This document shows, in pieces, positions 45,643 through 57,554 of a stretch of 64,000 nucleotides of DNA. This stretch comes from Setoptus koraiensis. Its lineage: Eukaryota; Arthropoda. The position numbers and the translations under genes are program-made. The stretch is taken from the NCBI GenBank assembly GCA_048013815.1, contig CM106585.1:12028001-12092000 (forward strand), in the 5' to 3' direction. Under the pieces are notes generated by a model. That model made no database searches and had not been told where the DNA came from. It saw only the letters and a program-made list of their open reading frames with translations. Numbering within the stretch: position 1 is the stretch's first letter; the number at the start of each line of letters is the position of its first letter.

Positions 45643-48499
45643 TTTATCTGATGATTATAGTATATATTATCAACAATTATTATAAACAAACAATATATCT
45701 TATAATATAACAACAAATATGATTTAGGCAAACTCTTATTCTGAGATTTTCCACTTATAACTCGTTGCATTGCTTCTGGAAATCGTTGCAGACTATTCTA
45801 TCAGATACAACCCTGGTTTTGTCGCGTGGTCGAATGTGTTGTTTTTCGCATACTACATGAACAAGCTAGAGATAATTTCCAAATCGATAAGCTTAGAGAG
45901 TTAGGGGGACATAGAGCGAAAAAGCCATTTTACAATCATATACATACAAATGCGTACATGGCGTAGGATTAATCGACTCAATAATATTTCCATGAGACTA
46001 TAATCATGAGGAGATACTAAAGATTAAACACACTAGGGGTCATGCTATTCATCGATTGCTAGCTATCGCACAACGTTATCGGCGATGGTCGCTGCTCGCT
46101 GGATAATATGGCTTGATGCAAGACAAGGACAAATATTTTGTTCGTGTTTATGGCAACAATCGCCATGATTATCAATTAACGCAGCAGTGTTCACGTTTTT
46201 GGCTAGAGCTCATTAACAACAAGTTTGTAGTGAACTTGTTACCTGTTGTTGATAGCGCGACGACCACGCTGCTGCCACAGACGACCAATAATCAATGTTG
46301 ATCCGATGGTTGTTGTCATCAATCGAGTGTCCACTCGCGACTCGCGAGCAAAGATTTGAGATTAGCGCCGATACGAACAAGCAGACTCGTGGTGAGACTT
46401 TAATCCTTTGGCTGGCAGTGAAAAACACTTATGTTTATCGTCATAGAATTATTTGTATATCTTGATAAGTTTTAGCCGTTGTTTGTAGAGTCTATTAAGA
46501 ATATTAGATCTGGCAAACACACGTAGATTTGGCACTATCGCCACCAGAGTTGATGGCCATCATACGGGGGTGTAAGTGCTTCTTGTGTCCGATGATGGAG
46601 GAGATTGACCTGTGGCTTGGATTAGATAAGACGTGGTCAATGTCAGATTTAAGTTTGCGCCGATATAAACATATCAGCAAACAAGCATCGGCAGCAGTGG
46701 CAACGGCATCACCAGGTGAATGTAACAGCGACGATGCACGTGTTCGACAGGTAAGTTTCCCGCTGGTTGGCCCATAGTCACTGGTGCATTCTCTGGTCCA
46801 TTGTAAGGTGATGTGTGCAGTTTGCGGCCGATGTTTGTTGATGTGCTGGAACATTCGAAGAATTCGCTCCGAGGTTGATTATTGATTTGAATGATTTTTC
46901 TATTGGCACGTCTCACGGCACGTGATGATGGCTCTATATACCCATAGTGACCATTGTTTATTTGGCCTCTTCTTTCTGGCGCATTCTTCTCGCCTTATCT
47001 TATCTGTGGCGTTGTTGTTGTCGTTGCTGATTGGTGCGAGTTGTGGCCTGACCAGAGTGGACTGGACTGCGAGGGAATGGCACGAAACAGAATGGAATGG
47101 CCTGTGTGTTGTCCATAAGCAAACAAAGGTGAGCTCTCACCTGAGGTCATTATCTCGGCTATTTGGATGGCGTCGGTTGATGGAGTTTTGGCAGCGTCGC
47201 TAGCGCGCTCGTGGTAGAAGTGACAAGATTTCGTTGTTTATTATTGAACAAATTGTTAAACGTGAATGATACGGATGGCGCTGATTAGCATACGTGCGAG
47301 CTGGTCGCCCATTGGCCCGTTGGCCGGCCGATTGGGCCGGACGAGCTGGCATCCAGTGAGCTGACATCCAACGGGCTGACACGGAATAACTGGGCTAAGG
47401 GGACGAGTAACGAGCGCCAATTCCCTCGCTCTCTCTCTCTCTCTCTCTTATTGGCAACAACTGGCGAAAATGAACCAAACAAACAAAAGGCCCAGCCGGA
47501 TAGACCGGTCACAGTAAACAATACAGACGGCGACACACATCGAAACTAATCATTACTGGCCGCGACCGTTACTGGCCCACCGCGCCAACAGGTAACGAAG
47601 GGCGCCCGTAGCGGCCAGTATTTTAGCGAGTGAATTTTGAAATTTAATGGCCACCATTAGCTAGCCATTGGGTGGTGCTCGGCAATTGGTGGTTGGTTGG
47701 CTTGGTTGATTGGTGCGCGAGCTGACAGTGCGATTCACGGGTTGACATACGACGATTGTCTGGTGAGTTGTGAGCAATTGGTTGAGAGTTGTGAGCTGAG
47801 AGTTGTCAAAGGGCACGACTTTTGGATCATAAACACGCGCTACGTGCGCCCTGTTCACGCCGGCGGAACTAGCGACCCGTGGACACGGCCACGGAGCAAC
47901 AGGTAACTTGAGCGTGGTGGCCAACTGTCCGGTTTGCGCCGGCCAGAGCCAAGCCTAGACACTGCACCCCGGCGCGATCGGGCCAATTTGCGGCTCGTTG
48001 TTGGCGGGTGTCGCGTCGATACCTTTGGCGGGTGTCGGATACCGTCGGCGAGCCCGACGGACGAGCTCGGACAAATGCAAGTGCTCGCGATTGAGGCGCG
48101 AACGGCGATTGCGACTCGGCGGATCGCATCAACAAGTGGGCGCCGTCCGCAAGCGTCAATGAGTGCGACCGAGTGCATAATCGGCGCAGTGTTTCGGTTC
48201 CATGAGTTCGCTGCGTCGTCCGGCTCACCTGAGCCCTTCGGCAGCGCATTCGAAACAGGAGGCAAGGTGAGCGCGAATGGTCTAGTGCGCACGCTCAGAG
48301 AGTGTGTGTGTGTGTGTGTGTTTGCTTCTCTGTGTCTCTGTTGTGGGACAGCGTTCTCAGTTCTCGGTTGCCAGTTCTCAGTTGGCAGTGGCCGGTTCTT
48401 TGCAGTTCGCAGTGCCCAGTGATTGTCTGCGTTCGAACGCTGTTCGTTCGCTGTTCGTTCCCTGGCTTTTCGAGTCTCGCATTCGCTGGCCGGCACTAG

Positions 48500-48640
48500 C
48501 AACAGCAACAAGCAACAGCGACAAGCAACAGCGACAAGCAACAGCAACAAGCGACAGCAACAACAAGCAACAACAAGCGACAGCAACGACAAGCAACAAC
48601 AAGCGACAAGCGACAACAACGACAAGAAACAGACGGCACA
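48500..48640. repeat. CAACAAGCGACAG-type simple array
   Basis: About 140 bases of interleaved CAGCAACAAG and CGACAAG units, purine/CA-rich on plus. Open on several frames without coding signature. Confidence 0.75.
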
Positions 48641-49760
48641 CTCTGTATTTGTGTCAACAGTGACAACAACCATTAATAGACGGCTCACCTGACGCCGCCA
48701 GCAGTCGTGTGTCTTGTCGCAATCGATCATCGCAATTGCCACTAATTACCGCCAGTGGCCGCTTACAACGCTCGCCCCGAACAGCGATACCCAGTGTCCA
48801 GATAGCCAGTGTCCAGTGGCAAGTGTCGAGAAACAAGTGTCAGTTTGCCGAGCGTCGGCCACACACACACACACACACCCAGTATCCCGACGATATCCGC
48901 GCCGTCCACAATATCCGCACCATCAACGGAATCCGCAGCGTCCGCCAAATATCAGCAGCGTCCGCCAAACATCCACACATATATCCAGCCAGCCAGCCAG
49001 ACAGTGATCGTGATAAGCAACTTTATCGGTGCCCGGCGCAGCCATCAATTTCAGCAGCGACACTTTTTCCGCAGCGAGTGCCGAGCAACGGTTAATCGCG
49101 GCCCAATCAGCAAGATAAACAACAACATTGAACAAAATCACAGTCGGCGCAGTCAAAACCACAGCCGATCGACGTGAGCCCATAGCGCAGATGCAAATTG
49201 ATCGCGATCGTTGTTTCGCTCGTTTCTCACGACACGATCGATATCTCGCAAGTCAGCAAGTCAGTTAGTCGCTTTGTTGTCATCAGTCAGTCAGTTAGTT
49301 GGTTTGTCAGTGTCAACAAAGCAGACACTTGTTGGCGATTTTGCATAAATTTCGCCATTTATCGCAACAGTGTCAGCAGCAATTGAACAAAAATAGTTGA
49401 CACACAAGCCAGCGGCAGCAGCAGCAGCAACACACCCAATAGCCATTATACACAAGCCATTAGCAGTGAAACGATAGCTTTACCACAATCACATGATACC
49501 TGTTGATTACTATTCACATGTGATGACAACCAATTAAGCCAATTATATTTCGGCCACTAAAATCATTATATTCATTATACTCATTAAATTCGTTTTATGC
49601 AAGATTCGAGAAAATTCCGCACACAGCAGAGCGACTAATTAATTGCGACAAAACAGAACACCGAAACAATTAATTAGCCGAGCGCACAAGCACGCAATGG
49701 CGCACCAGCAGTAGCGCGTGAATATCCACACGCGAATACCGCAACTGCCCATCAAGTAAA

Positions 49761-49870
49761 CATATCAACCACACGAGAGATATAGCAACCTCACGAGAGA
49801 TATAGCAACCTCACGAGAGACATATCCACCTCACGAGAGACATATCAACCTTCGCGAGAGACACATCAAC
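49761..49870 (+). repeat. 20-base tandem repeat in the ABCG 5' leader
   Basis: Five and a half units of exactly 20 bases, consensus TCACGAGAGAYATAKCAACC. The array ends 14 bases before the ABCG ATG at 49885, so it would lie in the 5' UTR of the mRNA. Confidence 0.9.
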
Positions 49871-49884
49871 ACATACCAGCAAAC

Positions 49885-52800
49885 ATGCAAATGACCCTCG
49901 AAGTGGAGGACCTGTCCGTGCGGCTGCTCGAGCCGCCCAAGCAAATACTCAGCTCGATATGCGCCAACGTGGGACCCGGACAAATACTGGGTGAGTCACA
50001 TGTTACATAATCGAGCTCAATAATATAATAATCGCCACCGCCACTGCCGTCAACTGTCGCGCACCATATAGCACCGTGCAGCATCGCGAGGCACCGCGCA
50101 GCATCATGAGGCACCGTGCAGCATCGTGAGGCACCGTGCAGCAGCATCAAGCACCGCGCAGCACCGTATGGTCTATGTGATATAGACTTGCGTCGGGCGC
50201 CGGCAACGGGGCCGCCGGCCGGGGGCGGCAGCGGGCCGACCGAGCGACATATGCCACCGATTGCGCCGACGATGCGCGCCAATGGCGCAATTCAATGCAA
50301 CCCAATGTAACAGTCGCCTCAATGTGACTCGCATTATGTGAGCATCAGTCGGTTCGGTGCATCGGTCGGTTCGGTGCATCGGTCGGTTGCGCCACTCACC
50401 AGCCTGGTCGATGACCTCTAAGTGGGTGAACCGACTGACCATTGACAACCGACGCTCGTGACGCTTTGCGAGTCGCAAATTGCGACTGTGAGACGCGCAT
50501 TGTGTCACTGCGACAGACGCCGCCGGTGATGCCGCAATTGTCGATGTTTCGATTGTCAATTTTCAATTTTCGATTGTCAATTGCGTTGGCGTTTGCGTCG
50601 GCGTTTGCGTCGGCGTTTGCTTGCCCGCCGCCGCTAATCGACCCAAGCAGCAGCAACAACAACGACAGCGGCAACAACAACAACAGCGACGGCAGCAACA
50701 GCAACAACAGCTGTCAAATTGCTGGACGCGGTGGTTGTTTGCATTGTGTCATTTGTTGTCCTTACGTGTGCGCCTCGTGTTGCATCGCGTCAATCGTTTG
50801 GCCCGATTCGCGGCCCCGCGTCGGCGTTATGTCGCCCCGTATCACGTTATGTCGCGCGTTATATCACCTCGCATCGCGTCATGTCGCGTTGTGCCGCGTG
50901 GTGCCGCGTGGTGCCGCGTTGTATCATCGCCGGCGCGGTGCAAAATTGTTGTGCGACCGGCGAACGCGGCCCCCGTTTGCACAACAAACCGCTGCCAGGG
51001 CATTATTTATCTGTCCAATATCCATTGTCTATTGTATAACTGACAGCGTCATCATTATTCAATCCGCAACGTGCGACCTGCTGTCCGTTCTGTGCGCCCG
51101 TTCGCGACAATCGAACCGATGCGGCCGCTCCGAATTTCCGACTTGGAACGCCGCCTCCAACTTTTGCGTTCGCCGCACGATATTCGGCCTTCGATATTCG
51201 GCGTTCGATATTCGCTGTTCGATATTCGCCGTTCGCCGTTCGATATTCGGCGTTCGATATTCGCTGTTCGATATTCGGCGTTCGATATTCGCTGTTCGAA
51301 GCGCCGCTTCGAGCAGCCAGCGACGCACCAGAACAAAACACCGGCCTAACCTAACGCGCCACCTCGCGCCGGGGGCGCAACAAGTGACCGCTCGCACCAC
51401 CCCAATGTGCGTGGGCGTTCGCTCGCAGCGCCCCCTGGCGCCCGGTGACCCGCAACTCGTACCTCGTAACCTGCAACACGCTACCGCTTCTATACTCACA
51501 CCTATGTATGTTTGTTTTTTGTGTTTATGTCATCCACAACCGCGACCATATGCCACCGATGCACCGAGCAGCCGTCATGGGACCATCAGGGTATGTATGC
51601 AGCCTCTTTTCGAAGCTTCTTTTCTAACGCAACTTTGTTACGATTACGTCGCACGTAATCGCGTCGTAGGTTCGCTCGGCCGACTGTCGCCGGAAGTGGC
51701 ACCACCGACGCTTCCGGCGACGATGCCAACGACGCACCGATGCTGACGACCAAATGATGAAGCGACGAAACGATGAAACGACGAAATGGTGAAACGATGA
51801 AACGACGAAACGATGATATAAAATGATACTAACTCCGATTCTCGAAACGATTTCTCTCTGTCGGATGTGTGTGTGGGCGCAGGAGCGGCAAGACGACCCT
51901 GCTGTCGGCCATGAGCGGGCGCATCAAATCCAAGGGGCGCATCCTGCTCAACGGCGAACAACTAAACAAGCGTCTGAGGCGCAACATTTGCTACGTGCTA
52001 CAAAACGACGTATTCTTTCCTAATTTGACACTCAAGCAAACACTCACCTATTCGGCCCAATTGCGCCTGCCAGAATCCATGAGCTACAAGGACAAAATGC
52101 GCCAGGTGAATCACGTAATAGACTTGCTGGACTTGAATCAATGCCAGAACACTATCATAGGCGATTACATGCGCAGGGGCCTGTCTGGGGGCGAAAAGAA
52201 GCGCGCCTCAATAGCGAGCGAGCTGTTGTCTAATCCGTCTGTTATGTTCCTAGATGAGCCAACGTCGTCGCTGGACAGTTGCTCGGCGCTTAGTTTGATG
52301 CATCTGTTGAAGAATTATGCCCAAAAGGAGCGCAAAACCATCATAGTGACCATACATCAGCCATCGTCGCAAATATTTCATCTGTTTGACAAGCTGTTGT
52401 TGTTAAGTCAGGGCAAAATGACATTCTTTGGGCCCATTCAACAGGTCATACCGTATTTCGCTCAGCTGGGCTGGCAGATGCAGCCCTCGTTTAATCCGGC
52501 CGACTTTTTAATTGAGGTCATCAAGCTGATGGGCGACGACGAGCTGAACAAGTTTGCGCAAGAGGCCCGCGAATACTATTATGCAAACAAGTGCAACTTT
52601 TTGCATTCGGTGGCCGCCTTGCACCGTCACAGGCAGTCGCTGTTGCGCAACGGCGCCGCCGCCGACAAACACCAACAGCAGCATCAGCAGCAACAACAAC
52701 AACAACAACCGCACCAACTGTCTGGCCACAAACAACAGAGGAGCTCGCACGACTGGTCGTCTTACTGCAACGGCAATCTCATGCTAATGAGGGGCCAGCA

Positions 52801-55228
52801 GCACAAACAGCAGCAACAACAACAGCAACAACAACATCAACAACAACAGCAGCAGTCCAAGTCAATTGTGCTCAAATTGGCCAACAACAGCAACAACCGA
52901 TCACAGCAGCAGCAGCAGATCACGCGCAACAACAGCAACAGCAAACTGGAGCAAGAGCCGCTGCTCGAGTCGAGCGAGCCGCCCTCTTCCGTGGTTGTGG
53001 TCAACGACCATCACCACCACCACCACCACCATCATCATCACAACAACAAGCACAACGGTCACTACTGTCAACCGAAGCAGCAGCCGGCCAGCCTGTTGCA
53101 ATTGTCGGACGGGCTCGAGACGTCGCTGTTGTTGTCGCATCACAAGTGCGCGCTCACCGATCCGCGTCACCTGTCGCCGACCGTCGGTGCGCCGGCGGCC
53201 GGCGCCATCGGCGGACCGGCGCTGCCCAAGGTGGCGCCCCCCGCGCCCGACAACAAGCTGCCGGTCAACTTTGACAGCTCGCGCCTAGACCACGCGCACC
53301 ACCGTGAGCTCCAGGTGAGCTTAGACGAGCAACACCAGCAACAGCCACTCACAGACAATTCAAATGGCGCCGCCGGCCCCGTACCGCCGACAGCCCAACA
53401 ACAGGTGCCACCGGAAACGAGCCACCACCAAGGGCAACAGCAACAACAACAACAGCGAAACAATGGTGTTGAGGTGATCGTCGACAAGGTTGCCATTGGT
53501 CAGCTGGACAGTGTCAACAGCCAAATGGCGCCAACAGCGCAACAAAATGCGCAACAACACCACCAACAACAACAAAACAAGCAACACAACAGCAACAACA
53601 ACAACAACAACAACAAAGCCCTAGCTGGCCACAACCACAACAACAACAACAGCAACAACAACAGCAACAACAACAACAACAACAATCAGCAAAAATTTTC
53701 ACCTCGCTCCAACGCTCATCATCACCATCATCATCATCATCACTCGCATCACAATCCACGTCACAGCCATCACAACCATCATCATCACCATCAGCTGAGG
53801 CCCACATCTAGCGGCACAAACAATGGCCACAACAACAGCGGAAGTGACATGCTAGTTCAGCATCACTACGACGACGACAGCGGTCAGTCGTCGTGGTCAG
53901 ATCCCGACAGGTGCTCGCTCATGTCCACTTATGAGCCTACCAGCAGCAGTGTGTCCAGCAACAACGACTACGACGACATCTACTCAAAGTGTTTGTATTC
54001 GTCCTCTGTGTCGTCGGCCAACTCAACCAATTGTTTGGTGGCCACTCCGTCAGGGGGCAGCGACTTCTGGCTCATATATCACCAGAACAACAACCAAAGT
54101 CCCAACAACAGCAGCAACACTTGCAACAAACAGCACCAATCGACCCCTGGCGGCCAGGCAACGCATCACGGGCCCACTAGCGGCAGCAACAACAACAACA
54201 ACCATAAAGGCCACGCTACCACCAGCAGTTCCAATAGTCAATTGACCGTTGCCGGCACCGGTCATCAGCAGCAGCAAAATTGTCACAGCGGCAGCGTAAG
54301 TGCAAATTCGCCCACTGGTGGCGCGTGCGGCGCAAGTGGCTGCTGCCACACAATGTTGCAGCACAAGCAGCACAGCAAGACAGCCACTCAGCAGCAGCAA
54401 CAGTTCAAGCACCACCAAGCGTCCGTTTGCGGAATGACAAATTGCACGCACACGAGCGCCAGCAGAACACAACCAACAACAGCGAGCCCAGGTAACAATT
54501 TGCACCGGTTTCGGAGGCACAGTCACGGTCACATGAGCTACCACAATCATCATTATCAGCGATCGTCGCACCACCAAACCAACAGCGGCGGCAACAACAA
54601 CAACAACAACAGCAACAACGGCCACAACGGCGCCCATCATGCGCATCATCGCGGGCCCCATCAGGGTGCGATGCGGTGCGCCAATTTGTCGCCGGCCAAC
54701 GGCGCGAGCGGCCACATGAGCTCGCCCGGCCGCTCGCAGTGTCGATCGAACCACCAGCTGAGCGGCGACGGCCAATTAATTAGCGGAGATCGACTAATTA
54801 GCGCGGATCGACTAATTAGCGCTGACCAATTGATCGGCGGCGCCGATCAGCTGGTAGGTGGCGAGCAGCAGTCGTTGCTGCAGTGCGGGGGCGGGGGCGC
54901 CGCCGACAACGACAACGACAAGCAGCAGCAGTTGCACGTGGCCGTGCACGACACCGACGCCGGCCAGCAGCACTCGTGCTCGACCCTGGCCACGGCCGAC
55001 AAACAGCCAACAGCGACAGGTAACAGTGCACAGGTGAAATCGATATTGAGCAATAGTTGTCGCGAGATAAGTCAGCAGCAGCAGCAGCAGCCGGCACAGG
55101 CCGTGGCGCTAATTGGCTCGTGCCACGACCACCGCCAGTCCGATGAGTACGATGAGCAGCCGCTGGCCAACGGCGACAGTGGCGCCGGCAAGGCCAGCAG
55201 CGGCGGCACGGGCATGTTGTTGTCGTCG

Positions 55229-55260
<32 letters not shown>

Positions 55261-57554
55261 CAATGACAACACCTCGCGACGACACCACAAGCACGAGCAG
55301 CGCCGGCACAGCTTGGCCCACTGCGCCAAGCCGGACGAGCACTGCGCCAACCGCGATGATCACGCCGACCACCACGAGGGCCACCTCGACAATGGCCAAA
55401 GTGGCCAAAATGGGGCACACGACCAACACGACCAGCATGACCACGAACATGAGGACGACCAGGACCATCATGACGAGCAAGATGACGAGCATCATGACGA
55501 ACATGACGACGACGACGACGATGACGACGACGAGGGGGGAAACAAAAAATGGCCAACAGGCTTTATTACGCAATTGTGCGTTTTGACATCGCGCAACTTC
55601 ATCGACGGCAAGGCGCGAATGCTGAGCAAGCTCAACTGGATTCAGTCCATCGGTTTGGCCATCATCGCGGGCGCCATCTGGTTCCAGGTGAAGCGCACCG
55701 AGGAGACCATGAACGACATCAAGGGCTGGATGTATTTCTCCACCATGTACTGGATGATGTTTGCCCTGTTCAACGCCATCACCTCGTTTCCCGCCGAGTA
55801 CCAGGTCGTCAACAAAGAGCGTAAGTATCGACAATGTTGCCCGGTGCAACGGTGCCGCAACGCGGTGCGCTGATGCTGCGATACGGTGCATTGTTTCCGC
55901 AATACGGTGATGCTACAATACGGTGCAAAGGTGCCATGGTGCCCCGGTGCTGTGATGCGGTGCGGCGATGCTGTAATACGGTGCAGAGGTGCCCCGGTGC
56001 TTTGATGCGGTGCAATGGTGCGATGGGACGATGGGACCGTCGTCATGATGATGCGTCGCACCGTTGCAGCGTATTGCGGTGCAGCATCGCGTTGCGTCAT
56101 CGCCGCCATTCGCTGGATGACGCCGGCATTCGCTGCATCAGCGAATGCCGGCGTCAGCCCGAACTGGCCTAAATTGGCAACCTACCGACACGAGCGCGTT
56201 AGTACTCGTTACGGTACGCTATGTTCGGGCCGGCCCGGGCTCATCTGGCCCGAACATAGCGTACCGTTGGTCGGGCGGGCGCTGTTGAGATGGCCAAACG
56301 TGCTTCACAGCGCGCGCGCGCAACTCTGCCACAACTGGACGAGCCTTGTTACATAACAGCCAACAGGTTGTTGCTAGGTTAGGTATGTTGTAGTGTGCGG
56401 GCTGTTATGTAACAAACGGTGCCGTTCCCACCGATCGTGCCGGCACCATGTGTTGCGCAACGCACGCTTCTCAGCGCCCCATCAGCGGCACTGACAATTG
56501 TGAGAAGCGTTGCTGTGTCGTCGCTGTTGTTGGCCGGTTGTTGGCCCGTTGTTGGCAACAACCACATGCTAGCGATACAACAAGCGGGCAACCAACAACG
56601 CGAGACGCAAACGTTGCGCAACACAGTCGTGCCGTGAGCCGTTGCATAATAGCCATCATTGCACAATGGCCATCAGTGTGCACGATAGGCGTCATTGCAT
56701 AATGGCCATTATTGCATAATAGCCATTGTCGACCTACAACGTCGATAGGCTTTGCGATGTGTACGGGCCGGGACGTGTGCAGAGAGATCCGCGTTTGCGG
56801 GCCCACATCTCACGGCGCACCCATCTGTGTACAGCGTAGCGTTGCATCAGATGCATCAGTAGCGTCAGTTGCACCAATTGCATCAGATGCATCAGTAGCG
56901 TCAGTTGCACCAATTGCATCAGTAGCGTCAGTTGCACCAATTGCGGCAGTTGCGTCAGTTGCGTCACACCGAACCGAAGTAGCAGCTGTTCGTTGGGCGC
57001 CATCATCATCTAATTAATCTATTGATCTTTTTCATCAAAACTTTTTCTTCTCACCATATCGCTTGTATCACATGCACCTTGCATCACTCATTTGCACGCT
57101 TTTATGCGCGCGTCACTGGCCTGTTATTATTACATAACGTTATCGTTTTATAATGTGTTGTTATTACATAATGTTACTATTATACAATGTTGGTGTTATA
57201 TAATGTTATTGTTATTATATAACATGCGCCCAATCCGGCTCACCTGGCCACGCCACAACAACAAACTGGTGCGCACATTTACTGTTATTCTGGGCTCATC
57301 GCTTACACCAACCGCATCACCAACTGTTACATCACCAACTGTTGCATCACCAACTGTTACATCACCAACTGTTACATCACACGCTCAGGCATGGCCGGCT
57401 CCTATCGACTGTCCGCCTATTACCTGGCCAAGATGATAGGCGAGCTGCCACTGGTTATAGCGCTGCCCTCGGCCTTTCACCTCATATCCTACCCAATGTT
57501 GGGCTACAACAACCTGGGCACCTTCCTAAGTCTGTGGGCATTCGCCATTCTCAA
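49885..57554 (+). CDS. ABCG-family half-transporter with giant low-complexity linker (5' part; runs off the window)
   Basis: Four exons seen: 49885-49990, a 19-base exon 51572-51590, 51883-55820 and 57389-57554, ending mid-codon at a GTAAGT donor; about 1409 residues so far. ABCG half-transporters dimerise and export lipids, sterols or hormones. The ATP-binding domain starts at once: Walker A GPSGSGKTT (residues 39-47), Q-loop VLQND, signature LSGGEKKRASIASE (142 on), Walker B MFLDEPTSSLD, H-loop TIHQPSSQIFHLFD (His200). After FNPADFLIEVIKLM a hydrophilic linker runs from about residue 300 to 1262, rich in Gln, His, Asn, Asp and Ser. Then the membrane domain: FITQLCVLTSRNFID, IQSIGLAIIAGAIWFQ, MYWMMFALFNAITSFPAEY, ERMAGSYRLSAYYLAKMIGE. 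The last membrane helices lie beyond 64 kb. Closest guess is the insect E23 type. Confidence 0.88.
50058..50172. repeat. GCACCG/GCAGCATC array, intron 1 of ABCG gene
   Basis: Degenerate tandem copies of a ~20-base unit (GCACCGTGCAGCATCGTGAG). A related family occurs in opposite orientation in intron 3 (55840-56030). Confidence 0.8.
50579..50621. repeat. 12-base GCGTTTGCGTCG array
   Basis: Three and a half units of 12 bases within intron 1 of the ABCG gene, preceded by repeated ATTGTCAATTTTC-type units (50550-50582). Confidence 0.75.
50815..50930. repeat. Degenerate GTTATGTCGC / GTGGTGCCGC array
   Basis: A run of 10-12 base units such as GTTATGTCGC, GTCATGTCGC and GTGGTGCCGC in intron 1 of the ABCG gene; boundaries approximate. 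Confidence 0.6.
51178..51300. repeat. 14-base CGATATTCGSYGTT minisatellite
   Basis: Eight 14-base units plus one 7-base half unit (CGCCGTT), all with the core TTCGATATTCG. Two variants (GGCG and GCTG) alternate, so the array also has a 28-base higher-order period. Located in intron 1 of the ABCG gene, 270 bases before the micro-exon. Confidence 0.92.
55840..56030. repeat. CGGTGC-rich degenerate array, intron 3 of ABCG gene
   Basis: Many copies of CGGTGC, GGTGCCCCGGTGC and GATGCGGTGC spaced irregularly by 10-25 bases. The motif combination GCGGTGC...TGATGCTGC is the reverse complement of that in intron 1. Confidence 0.75.
56118..56156. repeat. Perfect 18-base hairpin, 3-base loop
   Basis: Arms 56118-56135 and 56139-56156 are exact reverse complements (arm TGACGCCGGCATTCGCTG) with loop CAT. 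Located in intron 3 of the ABCG gene. Confidence 0.9.
56211..56267. repeat. Perfect 21-base hairpin, 15-base loop
   Basis: Arms 56211-56231 and 56247-56267 are exact reverse complements; the arm core is GCTATGTTCGGGCC. The loop is itself GC-rich (GGCCCGGGC). It lies 55 bases after the previous hairpin. Confidence 0.9.
56843..56966. repeat. GCATCAG/GTCAGTTGCACCAATT tandem array
   Basis: Two 36-base units followed by shorter 27-base and 9-base derivatives; the 27-base version lacks one GCATCAGAT block. Intron 3 of the ABCG gene. Confidence 0.85.
57314..57380. repeat. 15-base CATCACCAACTGTTA array next to an acceptor
   Basis: About four and a half 15-base units that end eight bases before the acceptor of ABCG exon 4 (57388). 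The array therefore occupies the place of the branch point and polypyrimidine tract. Confidence 0.85.

Larger units (their letters stand above)
45643..49884. other. Repeat-rich upstream region of the ABCG gene
   Basis: 4.2 kb with no recognised gene. Two plus-strand segments could be coding exons but lack support. One is 46553-46750 (ATG-led, reads RGCKCFLCPMMEEIDLWLGL, ends CGACAG/GTAAGT). The other is 46928-47128 (ATG-led, hydrophobic LILSVALLLSLLIGASCGL, ends ACAAAG/GTGAGC). Neither joins the ABCG start in frame. From 47.9 kb the DNA is GC-rich with CA/GT runs (48300-48320, 48863-48878) and a CAACAAGCGACAG array (48500-48640). It probably contains the ABCG promoter and 5' UTR. Confidence 0.45.

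Noticed and set aside
46553-47128. Two exon-like segments upstream of the ABCG gene
   Set aside because: Each ends at a good donor, but neither joins the ABCG frame nor matches a known protein; kept only in the region note.
50442-51746. 434-codon plus-strand frame in ABCG intron 1
   Set aside because: It translates the 12- and 14-base minisatellites, lacks domains, and the intron is well defined by the conserved Walker A junction.
55109-55891. Minus-strand 260-codon frame
   Set aside because: Val-rich antisense shadow of the His/Asp-rich ABCG linker.
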